64,000 nucleotides of DNA from Sporomusaceae bacterium (GTDB taxonomy: Bacteria; Bacillota; Negativicutes; UBA1444), in the NCBI GenBank assembly GCA_018434355.1, contig JAHDPL010000005.1:53468-117467 (forward strand). The letters are read 5' to 3'. Position numbers and translations under genes: made by a program. Under the pieces are notes generated by a model. The model was given only the letters and a program-made list of their open reading frames with translations, was not told the origin of the DNA and made no database searches. Positions 41,642-53,903 of this stretch are shown piece by piece; position 1 is the first letter of the stretch; the number at the start of each line of letters is the position of its first letter.

Positions 41642-43912
41642 GTGCACCAGGATTATATGAAGAAACTCAATCCCTGCCAGGCAGAGGCAGTGACCCATAT
41701 CAACGGCCCCTTGCTGGTGGTGGCGGGCGCCGGGTCAGGCAAGACCAGCGTGCTGACCAGCCGGATCGCCTATTTGATCGAACAGGGAGTCAAGCCGTGG
41801 GAAATCCTGGCCATCACCTTTACCAACAAAGCCGCGGCGGAGATGAAGCAACGGGTGCAAAAACTGGTCGGGCCGGTGGCGGCCCACATCTGGCTGAGCA
41901 CCTTTCACTCCTTTTGCGCCCGCTTCCTGCGGATGGAAATCGATGTGACCGGTTGGTACAGCCGACATTTCACGATTTATGACGAAGCGGACATCAAGCT
42001 GCTGGTCCGTCAGTGCCTGAAAGAACTGGACCTGCCGGAGCGTCAGTTTTCCGCCGGTAGTGTGATCGGGACCATTTCCAACGCCAAGAATCAACTGCTC
42101 ACACCAGAACGCTTTTCCGCCCAGGCTGATAATTACTACCAGCAGCGGGTGGCTTCCGTTTATAGTCTGTATCAGCAGAAACTGCTGGCAAACAATGCGA
42201 TGGATTTTGACGACCTGATGAACGTAACCGTGCGGTTGCTGGAAGAGTTCCCAGAGGTGCGGGAAAAATACCAGCAGCGGTTTCGCTATATCCTGGTCGA
42301 TGAATATCAGGACACCAACCACACGCAGTACACGCTGACCCGGATGCTGGCGGCAAAGCACCGCAACCTCTGCGTGGTCGGCGATGCGGACCAAAGTATT
42401 TACGGCTGGCGCGGCGCCGATATCAGCAACATCCTGGACTTTGAAAAAGATTACCCGGAAGCTTCTGTAATCAAACTGGAGCAGAATTACCGCTCGACCC
42501 AGGTGATTCTCGATGCGGCGAATGCCTTGATCGACAACAATACCGGCCGCAAACCGAAGACGATGTGGACGGAAAATCCGACCGGCGATTCGCTGGTGCT
42601 GCATGTGGCCGGCGACCAGCATGACGAGGGCCGGTTTATCGTCGAGCAGATCGAACGGCTGCATTTGTCGCAACGCCAGCCATATGGCGGCATGGCGGTG
42701 CTGTACCGGACAAATGCCCAGTCGCGGGCGGTGGAGGAAGCGTTCCTGAAACAAGGCGTTCCTTATACGATTGTCGGCGGAGTAAAGTTCTATGACCGCA
42801 AGGAAATCAAGGACATGCTGGCTTACCTGCGCCTGATTCAGAATCCGGCCGACTCGGTCAGCTTCCGGCGGATTGTCAATGTGCCGCGGCGCGGCATCGG
42901 CGAAACGTCAATGGGCTATCTGCAGACTGCAGCTGATCAGGCGGGGCTGTCCCTGTTTGAAATGGCAAAGCGCATCCACACCGTGACGACGGTCGGCGCC
43001 AAAGCCAAAGGCGCGTTGGTCGAATTGGTCCGGCTCTTGGAACGGTTCCGGGAATTTGCCGGCAAAGACTCCGTCGCTGATCTGATTACCCGCGTGATGA
43101 AAGAATCGGGATATCTGGCTGAGTTGGAGCAGGAAGGGACGCCGGAAGCGCAGAGCCGGGTGGAGAACTTGCAGGAACTCTTAACCGTGGCCCGGGAATT
43201 TATCACCGAAAGCGATGAGGAAGATTCGCTGGAAGCCTTTTTGAATCATGTCGCATTGGTGGCGGATATCGACACGGCGGAACTGGAAACCGACCGGGTG
43301 ACCCTGATGACTTTGCATTCGGCCAAAGGACTGGAATTCCCCACCGTATTTCTGATTGGCATGGAAGAAGGCATGCTGCCGCATGTGCGGACACTCTCCA
43401 ATGTGGAAGAAATGGAGGAGGAACGCCGCCTCTGTTATGTGGGAATCACCCGGGCGCAGCGCAATGTATTCCTGACCCGGGCGCAGAGCCGGATGATCTA
43501 TGGTGAAGTGCAGGTCAACCGACCGTCGCGCTTTCTGGGCGAAATCCCGGAAACGTTGCTGGAAAATAAACAAAAAAGGCAACCGGCGCAGGTGCAGCCC
43601 AGTCAACGACTGATGTTCGGCTCGGCGGCCAGTCTCGGGAAAACTCCACTTTCTTCCGCACCCGGTCAGCGTGCTCCACAAAAACAGTCCTCGCTGCTGC
43701 GTCCGGTGGCTCCGGTCAAATCGACCTCGGTTCCTGCCGCGGCAACATCCGTCGACTGGAAAGCCGGTGACAAGGCGATGCATGGCAAGTGGGGCGTCGG
43801 TACTGTCGTGGCCGTCAAAGGCAGCGGCGAGAATCAGGAAGTTCAGATCGCGTTTCCTGAACAGGGAATCAAGTCGCTATCGGTAAAATTCGCACCGATT
43901 CAAAAGGCGTAG
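41642..43912 (+). CDS. pcrA: ATP-dependent DNA helicase PcrA (UvrD/Rep family)
   Basis: 756 aa from GTG 41642 with GGAGG 6 bp upstream; ATG 41657 is an alternative. SF1A motifs: LVVAGAGSGKTSVLTSRIAYL (Ia/Walker A), ITFTNKAAAEMK, ILVDEYQDTNHTQY (II), VGDADQSIYGWRGAD (III), LEQNYRST (IV), TLMTLHSAKGLEF (V), YVGITRAQ (VI). The C-terminus has the PcrA-specific Tudor-like domain (WKAGDKAMHGKWGVGTVVAV) that binds RNA polymerase. It heads pcrA-ligA-gatCAB, the standard Bacillota order. Confidence 0.96.
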   Translation: MHQDYMKKLNPCQAEAVTHINGPLLVVAGAGSGKTSVLTSRIAYLIEQGVKPWEILAITFTNKAAAEMKQRVQKLVGPVAAHIWLSTFHSFCARFLRMEIDVTGWYSRHFTIYDEADIKLLVRQCLKELDLPERQFSAGSVIGTISNAKNQLLTPERFSAQADNYYQQRVASVYSLYQQKLLANNAMDFDDLMNVTVRLLEEFPEVREKYQQRFRYILVDEYQDTNHTQYTLTRMLAAKHRNLCVVGDADQSIYGWRGADISNILDFEKDYPEASVIKLEQNYRSTQVILDAANALIDNNTGRKPKTMWTENPTGDSLVLHVAGDQHDEGRFIVEQIERLHLSQRQPYGGMAVLYRTNAQSRAVEEAFLKQGVPYTIVGGVKFYDRKEIKDMLAYLRLIQNPADSVSFRRIVNVPRRGIGETSMGYLQTAADQAGLSLFEMAKRIHTVTTVGAKAKGALVELVRLLERFREFAGKDSVADLITRVMKESGYLAELEQEGTPEAQSRVENLQELLTVAREFITESDEEDSLEAFLNHVALVADIDTAELETDRVTLMTLHSAKGLEFPTVFLIGMEEGMLPHVRTLSNVEEMEEERRLCYVGITRAQRNVFLTRAQSRMIYGEVQVNRPSRFLGEIPETLLENKQKRQPAQVQPSQRLMFGSAASLGKTPLSSAPGQRAPQKQSSLLRPVAPVKSTSVPAAATSVDWKAGDKAMHGKWGVGTVVAVKGSGENQEVQIAFPEQGIKSLSVKFAPIQKA

Positions 43913-45958
<2,046 letters not shown>

Positions 45959-45988
45959 TATCTAAATCATGAACTGGGTGGTGGCAAA

Positions 45989-46276
45989 ATGAAACTGAAC
46001 CGCAAAGATGTGGAACATGTAGCGCTGCTGTCGCGGCTGGAACTGTCGGAAACTGAGCTGGACAAGTACACCGGGCAACTCGATGCAATTCTCGAGTACA
46101 TTGATGTTTTGAACCAGGTCGACACATCGGCTGTCGAGCCAATGGCGCACGTATTGGACATCCGCAACGTGATGCGGGCGGACGAAGTGCAGCCCTCCCT
46201 GCCGAGGGAAGCGGCGCTGCAAAACGCCCCCGACGCCGAAGACGGATTCTTCAAAGTGCCCAAAATCGTGGAATAG
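45989..46276 (+). CDS. gatC: Aspartyl/glutamyl-tRNA amidotransferase subunit C
   Basis: 95-aa small subunit that wraps GatA and GatB. Starts [41 protein letters not shown], the conserved family N-terminus, and ends FFKVPKIVE as is typical. First of gatCAB; 14 bp before gatA. Confidence 0.95.
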   Translation: MKLNRKDVEHVALLSRLELSETELDKYTGQLDAILEYIDVLNQVDTSAVEPMAHVLDIRNVMRADEVQPSLPREAALQNAPDAEDGFFKVPKIVE

Positions 46277-46290
46277 CGGAGGGAAACGGG

Positions 46291-47757
46291 ATGGACCTTT
46301 TTAGACTGAAAGCGCATGAACTGCAGCAGAAACTGTTCCGCCGCGAAGTGTCGGCGGTGGAAATAACCCAGTCGGTCCTGGCGCGGGCGGACAAGGTGGA
46401 TTCGACTATTCAGTCGTTTATCACACGCACGCCGGAAGCAGCGCTGGCCCAGGCCAAACGGGTGGATGAAAAACTGGCGCGCGGCGAGGCGGTCTCCCCG
46501 CTGGCCGGGATACCGGGCGCGCTGAAAGATAATATGTGCACCAAAGGGGTAAAAACAACCTGCGCCTCAAAAATCCTCGCCAACTTCGTGCCGCCTTATG
46601 ATGCGACAATCACCGAAAAACTGGCGGCGGCGGATGCGGTCATCGTCGGCAAAGCCAACCTGGACGAATTTGCCATGGGTTCCTCGACCGAGAACTCCGG
46701 CTTTTTTGTCACCCGTAACCCGTGGGATACTGATAGGGTTCCCGGTGGTTCCAGCGGTGGATCGGGGGCGGCGGTGGCGGCAGGCGAAGCGATCTGGTCT
46801 CTCGGCTCCGATACCGGCGGTTCGATTCGTTTGCCTGCAGCTTATTGCGGCGTGGTCGGGCTGAAACCGACCTATGGTCGGGTGTCCCGCTACGGCTTGG
46901 TTGCCTATGCATCATCACTCGACCAGATCGGTCCGTTTGCCCGCGACGTGCGCGACTGCGCACTGGTGCTTGGAGCGATCAGCGGTCACGACCGGCGGGA
47001 CTCGACTTCGATCAATGCCCCGGTTCCCGACTATACGGCGAAACTGGAATCCGGTGTCAAAGGCTTGAAAATCGGCTTGCCGCGTGAATATTTCGTGGCC
47101 GGGATGCAACCGGAAGTCGAGGCGGCGATCCGCCGCTCAATCGATGAACTGGTTGCCATGGGCGCGGAACTGGTCGAGGTTTCGATGCCGCATACCCAGT
47201 ATGCGCTGGCGACCTATTACCTGATCGCCACGGCGGAAGCCAGTTCCAATCTGGGCCGCTACGACGGGGTCGGTTTTGGTCATCGCGGCGAAGGCAGCGA
47301 TATAGTGTCGATGTACAAGCGCTCGCGGGCCGAAGGGTTTGGTCCGGAAGTCCAGCGCCGGATCATGCTAGGCACCTATGCGCTCAGCTCAGGCTACTAC
47401 GATGCCTATTATCTCAAGGCGCTGAAAGTGCGGACCTTGATCAAACAAGATTTTGACCGGGCCTTTGGCCAGGTGGATGTGTTGATTGCACCGATTGCGC
47501 CGACGACTGCGTTCAAGATCGGCGAAAAAGTCGAAGACCCATTGGCAATGTATCTCGTCGATGTCTGCACCATTCCCAGCAATCTGGCCGGAGTCCCGGC
47601 GTTATCGCTGCCCTGCGGCTTCGCCGACGGACTGCCGATCGGCATGCAGATCATCGGGCCGCACCTGTCGGAAGCAACCTTGCTGCAGGTAGCCTATACG
47701 TTTGAACAGGCCCATGATTATCACAAACAACTGGCCGCGATCCGGGAGGTGGACTGA
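46291..47757 (+). CDS. gatA: Aspartyl/glutamyl-tRNA amidotransferase subunit A
   Basis: 488 aa amidase-signature enzyme that releases ammonia from Gln for tRNA-dependent amidation. Ser-cisSer-Lys triad: Lys in [12 protein letters not shown], Ser in [18 protein letters not shown] and in [31 protein letters not shown]. 2 bp before gatB. Confidence 0.97.
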   Translation: MDLFRLKAHELQQKLFRREVSAVEITQSVLARADKVDSTIQSFITRTPEAALAQAKRVDEKLARGEAVSPLAGIPGALKDNMCTKGVKTTCASKILANFVPPYDATITEKLAAADAVIVGKANLDEFAMGSSTENSGFFVTRNPWDTDRVPGGSSGGSGAAVAAGEAIWSLGSDTGGSIRLPAAYCGVVGLKPTYGRVSRYGLVAYASSLDQIGPFARDVRDCALVLGAISGHDRRDSTSINAPVPDYTAKLESGVKGLKIGLPREYFVAGMQPEVEAAIRRSIDELVAMGAELVEVSMPHTQYALATYYLIATAEASSNLGRYDGVGFGHRGEGSDIVSMYKRSRAEGFGPEVQRRIMLGTYALSSGYYDAYYLKALKVRTLIKQDFDRAFGQVDVLIAPIAPTTAFKIGEKVEDPLAMYLVDVCTIPSNLAGVPALSLPCGFADGLPIGMQIIGPHLSEATLLQVAYTFEQAHDYHKQLAAIREVD

Positions 47758-47759
47758 AG

Positions 47760-49202
47760 ATGAAGTTTGAGACAGTAATCGGCCTGGAAGTTCATACGGA
47801 GCTGAAAACCGCGTCCAAGATTTTCTGCGGCTGCACCACCGAATTCGGTGGCGACCAGAATACGCATGTCTGCCCGGTATGCCTGGGACTGCCCGGCGTG
47901 CTGCCTGTGCTGAACGAAAAGGTACTGGAGTTTGCGATTCGTACCGGACTTGCGCTGAATTGCAAAATCTCTCACTATAGCAAGTTTGACCGCAAGAACT
48001 ACTATTACCCGGACCTGCCAAAAAACTTCCAGACCTCGCAATATGACCTGCCGATCTGCGAAGGCGGTTATCTGGATATCGAAGTGGGCGGCGAAACCAA
48101 ACGGATCGGCATCACCCGGGTCCATATGGAGGAAGATGCCGGCAAGCTGGTTCACTCTGGTACTATTTCCAACTCGGAATATGCGCTGGTCGACTACAAC
48201 CGGACCGGGGTGCCACTGCTGGAAATCGTTTCCGAGCCGGACATTCGCACGCCGGAAGAAGCCAAGGCCTATCTGGAAAAAATCAAAAGCATTCTCAGCT
48301 ATATTGATGTATCGGACTGCAAGATGGAAGAAGGCAGTCTGCGCTGCGACGCCAACATTTCGCTGCGACCGGTCGGACAGGAACAATTCGGTACCAAAGC
48401 CGAGATTAAAAATGTTAACTCGTTCAAGGCGGTCCAACGGGCGCTGGAATATGAACAGGAAAGACAAGAAGAAGTTTTGTCCGAAGGTGGCCGAATCATT
48501 CAGGAGACCCGGACCTGGGACGACTCGCGCGGCGTGACCCTTTCGATGCGCAACAAGGAACAGGCGCAGGATTATCGCTACTTCCCCGAGCCGGATCTGG
48601 TGCCGATCGTGGTCGACTCCGAACAAATCGAAGCAATCCGCCGCAGCCTGCCGGAACTGCCGGATGCCCGCAAAGCCCGGATCATGAAGGAGCAGGGCCT
48701 GTCGGCCTATGACGCGGAAGTCATCACTGCGACCCGGCCGATGGCGGATTATTTTGATGCGCTGATCGCAGCCGGCGCCGAAGCGAAAGCGGCGGCCAAC
48801 TGGCTGATGGGCGAAGTATCGAAACTGTTGAACGCCTGTTCGCTGGATATCCGCAGTTGCCCGGTGCCGCCGGCCAATCTGGCGGAGATGATCGCTCTGA
48901 TCGAAAAGGGCACTATTTCCGGTAAGATTGCCAAGACAGTATTTGAGGCGATGTGGAACGAAGGCAAGACCGCGCCAGTGATCGTCAAGGAACAAGGTTT
49001 GGTGCAGATGAGCGACGAAGGCGAATTGGGTAATATCGTGGAAGCAGTCATCGCGGCGAATCCCCAGTCGGTTGCCGATTTTAACGCCGGCAAGGAAAAA
49101 GCCGTCGGCTTCCTGGTCGGCCAGATTATGCGCCAGACCAAAGGTCGGGCCAATCCGGAACTGGTCAACCGCTTGCTGAAAGAAAAACTGACAGGAAAAT
49201 AA
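47760..49202 (+). CDS. gatB: Aspartyl/glutamyl-tRNA amidotransferase subunit B
   Basis: 480 aa. Kinase/amination part: [45 protein letters not shown] with the zinc-type cysteines, [25 protein letters not shown], and [10 protein letters not shown]-terminal helical YqeY-like tail (about 330-480). It transfers ammonia to Glu- or Asp-tRNA. Last gene of the gat block; rlmD follows after 14 bp. Confidence 0.97.
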   Translation: MKFETVIGLEVHTELKTASKIFCGCTTEFGGDQNTHVCPVCLGLPGVLPVLNEKVLEFAIRTGLALNCKISHYSKFDRKNYYYPDLPKNFQTSQYDLPICEGGYLDIEVGGETKRIGITRVHMEEDAGKLVHSGTISNSEYALVDYNRTGVPLLEIVSEPDIRTPEEAKAYLEKIKSILSYIDVSDCKMEEGSLRCDANISLRPVGQEQFGTKAEIKNVNSFKAVQRALEYEQERQEEVLSEGGRIIQETRTWDDSRGVTLSMRNKEQAQDYRYFPEPDLVPIVVDSEQIEAIRRSLPELPDARKARIMKEQGLSAYDAEVITATRPMADYFDALIAAGAEAKAAANWLMGEVSKLLNACSLDIRSCPVPPANLAEMIALIEKGTISGKIAKTVFEAMWNEGKTAPVIVKEQGLVQMSDEGELGNIVEAVIAANPQSVADFNAGKEKAVGFLVGQIMRQTKGRANPELVNRLLKEKLTGK

Positions 49203-49216
49203 AGGAGCGCAGACAG

Positions 49217-50617
49217 ATGGCCAGCAAACGCAGGCTGCAAAATCTAGAGGAAAAAGTCCGACCGGTTCAAGCCGGCCGGACTTATACTTTTCCCATTGGT
49301 GGTCTGGGGCATTCAGGCGAAGGGGTCGGTCGCTGCGATGGATTTACGGTGTTTGTACCGCATGCTTTGCCAGGCGAAACCGTAACAGCTGAAATCACCG
49401 AAGTAAGGACTAATTTTGCCCGGGGCAGGCTGTTGCGGGTGGACACTGCCAATCCGCAACGGGTGACACCACCTTGCCCAGTGTATGAAAGTTGTGGCGG
49501 CTGTCAGTTGCAGCACCTTTCTTATGCCGGACAGCTGGCGGCCAAACAGCAGTCAGTCCGCGATGCACTGGACCGGATCGGCAAACTTATGGAAGTATCG
49601 GTCCAGCCGGTGCTGGGAATGGAGCAGCCCTGGCGCTACCGCAACAAGGCGCAGTTCCCGGTGGGTTGGCAGGGGAGTCAAGTCATTACCGGTTGTTATT
49701 CGAGCGGCAGTCACACGATCATCCCCACGAGCGAGTGCCTGATTCAGCAGGAAATCAATGACCGACTGATGGCAGCGGTCAGCCAGAACGCCACGGAGAT
49801 CGGCGTGACGCCGTATAACGAGAAGACCGGACAGGGGATTTTGCGGCATGTGATGGGGCGGGTCGGTATTGCTACCGGCGAAGTCATGGCCGTGCTGGTC
49901 ACGACGCAAAAAGATTTCCCGGGAAATAACGAACTGGTCCGGCGTTTGCAACAAGCCATGCCGGGACTGACCTCGATCCAGCAAAATATCAATGCGGCGA
50001 AAACAAATGTGATTTTGGGCCGTGAGACAATCGTCCGCTGGGGAGCGCCGGTGATTCAGGACCGGATCGGGCGGTTTACTTTTCAGATTTCGGCGGAGTC
50101 GTTCTTCCAGGTGAATTCATTGCAGACGCAGGTTCTCTATGAACAGGCGGTGCAGGCGGCAGGGCTGGGCGGCGGTGAAACGGTGTTTGATCTGTATAGC
50201 GGGACGGGTACTATAAGCCTGTTTTTGGCGGAAAAAGCCGGACAGGTGTATGGCATCGAATATTCGCGAGCTGCGGTGCAAGACGCGGAAAAAAATGCCC
50301 AAGCCAATGGCGTGGATAATGTCAGCTTCATCGCGGGTGATGTGGCAGAGAAGATTGTCGACCTGCGCGACAAAGGAATTGCACCGGACGTAATCGTGCT
50401 GGACCCGCCGCGAGCTGGTTGTGATGCGAGTGTGTTGCAGACCGCTGCAGCGATGGGGCCGCACCGGATGGTGTATGTGTCCTGCAACCCGGCGACGCTG
50501 GCAAGAGATCTGGCAATATTGGCGGAACTGGGCTATGTGACACAGTCGGTGCAACCCGTGGATATGTTTCCACAGACGTATCACGTGGAGTGCGTTGCGT
50601 TAATAGACAAGCAGTAA
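49217..50617 (+). CDS. rlmD: 23S rRNA (uracil-C5)-methyltransferase, RlmD/RumA family
   Basis: 466 aa. N-terminal TRAM domain (IGGLGHSGEGVGRCDGFTVFVPHALPGETV), a [4Fe-4S] cluster region (CPVYESCGGCQLQHLSY), and a Rossmann methyltransferase domain: LYSGTGTISLFLA, VLDPPRAGCDASVL, and the catalytic Cys in YVSCNPATLARDLAIL. Methylates a U in 23S rRNA; RlmD versus RlmCD specificity is not decided. It is the last core gene before the defence island. Confidence 0.94.
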   Translation: MASKRRLQNLEEKVRPVQAGRTYTFPIGGLGHSGEGVGRCDGFTVFVPHALPGETVTAEITEVRTNFARGRLLRVDTANPQRVTPPCPVYESCGGCQLQHLSYAGQLAAKQQSVRDALDRIGKLMEVSVQPVLGMEQPWRYRNKAQFPVGWQGSQVITGCYSSGSHTIIPTSECLIQQEINDRLMAAVSQNATEIGVTPYNEKTGQGILRHVMGRVGIATGEVMAVLVTTQKDFPGNNELVRRLQQAMPGLTSIQQNINAAKTNVILGRETIVRWGAPVIQDRIGRFTFQISAESFFQVNSLQTQVLYEQAVQAAGLGGGETVFDLYSGTGTISLFLAEKAGQVYGIEYSRAAVQDAEKNAQANGVDNVSFIAGDVAEKIVDLRDKGIAPDVIVLDPPRAGCDASVLQTAAAMGPHRMVYVSCNPATLARDLAILAELGYVTQSVQPVDMFPQTYHVECVALIDKQ

Positions 50618-50673
50618 GCTGATTTAATAGGCTTTGTGAGATTTGAAAATAAAAGAATAGTTTGCTTTATGTT

Positions 50674-50703
50674 CGCCTGGACTTCGGTTCAGGCGATTTT
50701 TTG
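50674..50703 (+). terminator. Terminator after rlmD
   Basis: CGCCTG (50674-50679) and CAGGCG (50690-50695) enclose a UUCG-like loop and are followed by ATTTTTTGC. It closes the pcrA-rlmD transcript. Confidence 0.85.
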
Positions 50704-50704
50704 C

Positions 50705-50716
50705 ACCCCCGGGGGT
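50705..50716. repeat. 12-bp perfect GC palindrome ACCCCCGGGGGT at the edge of the island
   Basis: It lies directly after the rlmD terminator, where base composition drops into the AT-rich island; TCGAACTTTTTCGCGAAAA follows. Phage packaging regions in Bacillota sometimes carry similar CCCCGGGGG-GTCGAA stretches; this resemblance is from memory and unproven. The remaining bases to 50896 hold no gene that I can support. Confidence 0.4.
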
Positions 50717-50896
50717 CGAACTTTTTCGCGAAAATCACAAAATGGGTAAGAATTGGGAAGGATCTTGCATAATAGTGTCGGGAATAAACAATGGTTGCAT
50801 GTATTTCCTATGACTGAAGGAGTTTAATAAAGCAATATCAATTAATGACTTAACTCTATGCATGCCCAAACTTATCAGGTTGCGGGTCTTTTAAAT

Positions 50897-51949
50897 TTAT
50901 TGAAAAACTGCATCATCATCTGGAATAAGAGTTTCGATCTTTTCCTTCACAAGCTCTGACTCTAAAAAATGTTTTGCAGATAGTTTTATATAGGTGACCT
51001 GACTTTGATGTCTAGTATCAAGAGACAATTTTTCTAAAATGGAGTCTGTATAATCGGGACTTGAGTTTACAACAAGTAGTTTTCGATTCGATGCCCGCAA
51101 TGCTTGCCCTAACAGTCCATTGATATGTGAGTCATTAAAGCTATATCCGATGACAATAACCAACTTGCAAAGCAATGAATAGTTTCTTAGCTCATAAACA
51201 TTGAAAAGGAAGGGGTCGACCGACTGAAGTTTGGCATCAGTTCCAAAAATCAAGTCCGCGTTTTCTTGTGGCGAATCATAGCGGGCCAATATTCCTGTTG
51301 TTGAATCACGTATCCAGTCAATCGAGCCGTGAAGTTTGTAGAGATAAATCCCTGCGTTAATTTCTGATGTATTATTAAAGCGTTCGGATGACCATTTATT
51401 ATCTTCACCAAAACCACATTCTAAATCATAGCCGCTTGGTTTTGCTTTCTCCAAACATTGGTCATAATTAAGAGAAAAGATTCGTAAGGAGGCTTGTATG
51501 CTCTGTTGAAACTCGTAAAATTTTTTGTAATAAGCCACTCTCGATGCTGTGTTGTTATGTAACGTGACAAAATCAACTATTTTTTTGCTGAGGAGCTTAT
51601 CAAACTTATCAATGTTCAAAAAACCTTCGCCAGCCAATTCGATAAGCTTTTCGTTCCAACTGCCAATAAAAGGGTAGATCGGATTACGTTCTTTCTTTTT
51701 GAGGTCACGTAACACTCCGACCAAGCGCTCAATATTTATATTGTTGTCAAATATTCCTTGAATGCCATCAGCATATAAAATTGCACTTTTGACGTAATAG
51801 TACAAGTTGCAAAACGACATCCATTCTGAGTTTGTTTTTATGAGTGCTTCGATTTCATCCATCATTTGCCCAGAGGTTTTAATCTGCGCATCCATGCTAC
51901 AGCCAGCACCGATAAGGAAGATTATTGAATCTGCTTTTATGAGACCCAT
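50897..51949 (-). CDS. SIR2-family NADase, pAgo-associated effector
   Basis: 350-aa stand-alone SIR2 domain. NAD-binding GAG at residues 14-16 (FLIGAGCSM), catalytic Asn in FSLNYD (161-163), His in YKLHGSIDW (206-212), and GYSFND (268-273). There is no APAZ domain: little remains after the SIR2 fold. It starts 16 bp after the pAgo stop (GGAGG as RBS), so the two form an operon. In short-pAgo/SIR2-APAZ and long-B pAgo/SIR2 systems the SIR2 protein degrades NAD+ when the Argonaute finds invader nucleic acid. Here the arrangement matches the second type. All catalytic residues I can judge are retained. Confidence 0.88.
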   Translation of the reverse strand: MGLIKADSIIFLIGAGCSMDAQIKTSGQMMDEIEALIKTNSEWMSFCNLYYYVKSAILYADGIQGIFDNNINIERLVGVLRDLKKKERNPIYPFIGSWNEKLIELAGEGFLNIDKFDKLLSKKIVDFVTLHNNTASRVAYYKKFYEFQQSIQASLRIFSLNYDQCLEKAKPSGYDLECGFGEDNKWSSERFNNTSEINAGIYLYKLHGSIDWIRDSTTGILARYDSPQENADLIFGTDAKLQSVDPFLFNVYELRNYSLLCKLVIVIGYSFNDSHINGLLGQALRASNRKLLVVNSSPDYTDSILEKLSLDTRHQSQVTYIKLSAKHFLESELVKEKIETLIPDDDAVFQ

Positions 51950-51965
51950 TTAGCTTACCTCCATA

Positions 51966-53903
51966 CTACAGAAACCAAGGGGTTTCGAACTGTGAAAGAG
52001 CTTGTCCGACATCTTGGTTGGGATCTAATTTGCGGAAATCACGAATGAAACCTGCAATAAGTTGGGGATAAAATATCGATATTGGTTCTAACTTTGCGTT
52101 AAATCCCCTCCAACTTGCGCCAGCAAGATTAACTGCATCTTGCAATAATCGAATTGTTTTGGCACTGGTGCTTTCTGTATAGAAAAACTCAATGTATGTA
52201 GGGTTTGCGATTCGCTTGTTGACATATTCTCGCCCGTGATGTAACCCTTCAAACCAAACGAGATATTCTTTTTCGGACAATTTCACATATGAAGATTCAT
52301 ATGGGACTTTCAGGTTATTGTGTGCAAAGCCAAAAAATTTATTTTTAACATTGATCCTCATAACGGTAAAGGATATATCACTGTGCCGGTGTCGAAGTTC
52401 ATTTATGCTCTTTTTGATAGTTGTCATTTCGTCGTTGCGCATGCGAAATGGTGTATGAATGACACAGTCGGTAACTATATGGCCAGATCGGATCCGTTCC
52501 TCGATTTGGTTGATGATGTTGTTTTCCAGATCGGAATAGTACTTCGCTTTGCTGTCGGTATCGCATAAGACACCAATTGACCTATAAACTCCTGTTGAAT
52601 CAAAGCAAACTGAATAAGCGAAAAATTTTTTTACTGTGCTTGTGCCATCGCGTTGTTTCTGGATGTCGTGTGCTTTACCAATACCAAAAATGAGACAGTT
52701 GGTGGTGCTCGGTTTGACTAACCACGGAATTCCACCCAGTTTAGAGAAAACTTGAAGCCCAATTCCAGAAATGGCCCACTTCAGACCATCCGAAGCTATT
52801 ATTCTGTCATTTCGGACAACTTGCAAAGGAATGCCCAATGAAAAAAATACTTGCTTTGCTTTGGTGTAATTGTCCGAACGGCTATTAAGATGAGAATACG
52901 AATCGATGAATAATCCGACGATTTGCTTGTCTGGATTTTTAGCTAATATATCAGTGAGCCCATACGAAAGTGCTTTCGGAGCGTTTGCGTCAGAATCAAA
53001 ATCTATCATGATGCTTAAGACATTGCTTGTATTTATATCGCAGCTAAACCATTCTTTCATGCCCGAAAAAGTGGAATGATAGCCTTTACCTATCATTGCA
53101 CGAAAGAGTTCGTTTCCAGATGCCTTTTCGGTGTTTTTAAATACAAAGACAAACAATGGTTCCTTTGGCGGTAGTGCGTAAGGCTGTGTCTTGATTCCTC
53201 GAATTTTGTCATAGTCCTCATGACCGTTACCAAAGATGTAGGTGCGGCCGCTCAACTCTTGAGAATCTAGACTCGTGAAATGTGCAGATATTTGGTGCTG
53301 TTGATCGCCAATCGGTATAGTGCCAAGTGGTAATAAAGTGTTTTGAACGAAAGCACTGATATAATTTAATCTATCGAGATACGAGTTGGCGTTAGACTTT
53401 CCGGTACGGTCGATACTGAAGCTAAGCTGTTGAATTTTCTTGCTAAAAGGAACAAATGGCTTTTTTCTAAAAGAAAAATCCAATAGTAACCCATACTGCT
53501 TTGTGATTTCTAAATAATAGGGAAACACTCTAATGACTCGTTGACCCTCTGGCAAATCCTCAATAATAAATGAAACGAACTTCTCATATCTGTCTATAAC
53601 ATCAGCTTTTATTACATCTTTGGACACAAGATGATGAATCCAACCCTTGAATTGATGCCATATGATAGAGGTCATTAATCGAGGATTTTCGTGTGCGCAG
53701 AAAATATAAGGCTGTGAATCTGCAAACTGAGATAGAGCAATCCAATAAGTGTTGTAGGGTTCATCTCTACCCACCGATGTATTTGCTGGCAACTTCGCAA
53801 TGAAGTATCCGTCTTCGCGCCTTTCTTCATTGAATTTTTTGCGAAACACCTGCATTGTGAAGGCTAATGTTTCAAACGGAAGAAAATTTAAGTCAATTTT
53901 CAT
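51966..53903 (-). CDS. Prokaryotic Argonaute (MID-PIWI), catalytically degenerate
   Basis: 645 aa. MID (about 255-390) with YTKAK (346-350) and LGIPLQVV, a region with the Y-K...Q pattern used for 5' guide-end binding. PIWI (about 390-645) starts with the hallmark SKLGGIPWLV (387-396). Of the catalytic DEDX tetrad, the first Asp is replaced (LIFGIGKAHD) and the third lies in CVIHTPFRMRNDEM without an Asp at the expected spot; the last reads IFYPQL. Target cleavage is therefore unlikely. About 250 residues precede MID: more than a short pAgo, less than a full N-PAZ pair; no PAZ is recognisable. RBS GGAGG. Length and context resemble DdmE or long-B pAgo proteins. Confidence 0.85.
   Translation of the reverse strand: MKIDLNFLPFETLAFTMQVFRKKFNEERREDGYFIAKLPANTSVGRDEPYNTYWIALSQFADSQPYIFCAHENPRLMTSIIWHQFKGWIHHLVSKDVIKADVIDRYEKFVSFIIEDLPEGQRVIRVFPYYLEITKQYGLLLDFSFRKKPFVPFSKKIQQLSFSIDRTGKSNANSYLDRLNYISAFVQNTLLPLGTIPIGDQQHQISAHFTSLDSQELSGRTYIFGNGHEDYDKIRGIKTQPYALPPKEPLFVFVFKNTEKASGNELFRAMIGKGYHSTFSGMKEWFSCDINTSNVLSIMIDFDSDANAPKALSYGLTDILAKNPDKQIVGLFIDSYSHLNSRSDNYTKAKQVFFSLGIPLQVVRNDRIIASDGLKWAISGIGLQVFSKLGGIPWLVKPSTTNCLIFGIGKAHDIQKQRDGTSTVKKFFAYSVCFDSTGVYRSIGVLCDTDSKAKYYSDLENNIINQIEERIRSGHIVTDCVIHTPFRMRNDEMTTIKKSINELRHRHSDISFTVMRINVKNKFFGFAHNNLKVPYESSYVKLSEKEYLVWFEGLHHGREYVNKRIANPTYIEFFYTESTSAKTIRLLQDAVNLAGASWRGFNAKLEPISIFYPQLIAGFIRDFRKLDPNQDVGQALSQFETPWFL

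Noticed and set aside
41735..42754. 339-codon open frame antisense to pcrA
   Set aside because: Overlaps conserved helicase motifs on the + strand; no ribosome site.
47721..48995. 424-codon open frame antisense to gatB
   Set aside because: gatB is a full, conserved gene here; long antisense frames are common in GC-rich coding DNA, and the translation (rich in R, H, Q) has no family features.
50897..51949. SIR2 protein as a classical protein deacetylase (CobB/sirtuin)
   Set aside because: The CxxC...CxxC zinc module of bacterial sirtuins is absent, and the operon with pAgo fits the defence NADase group.
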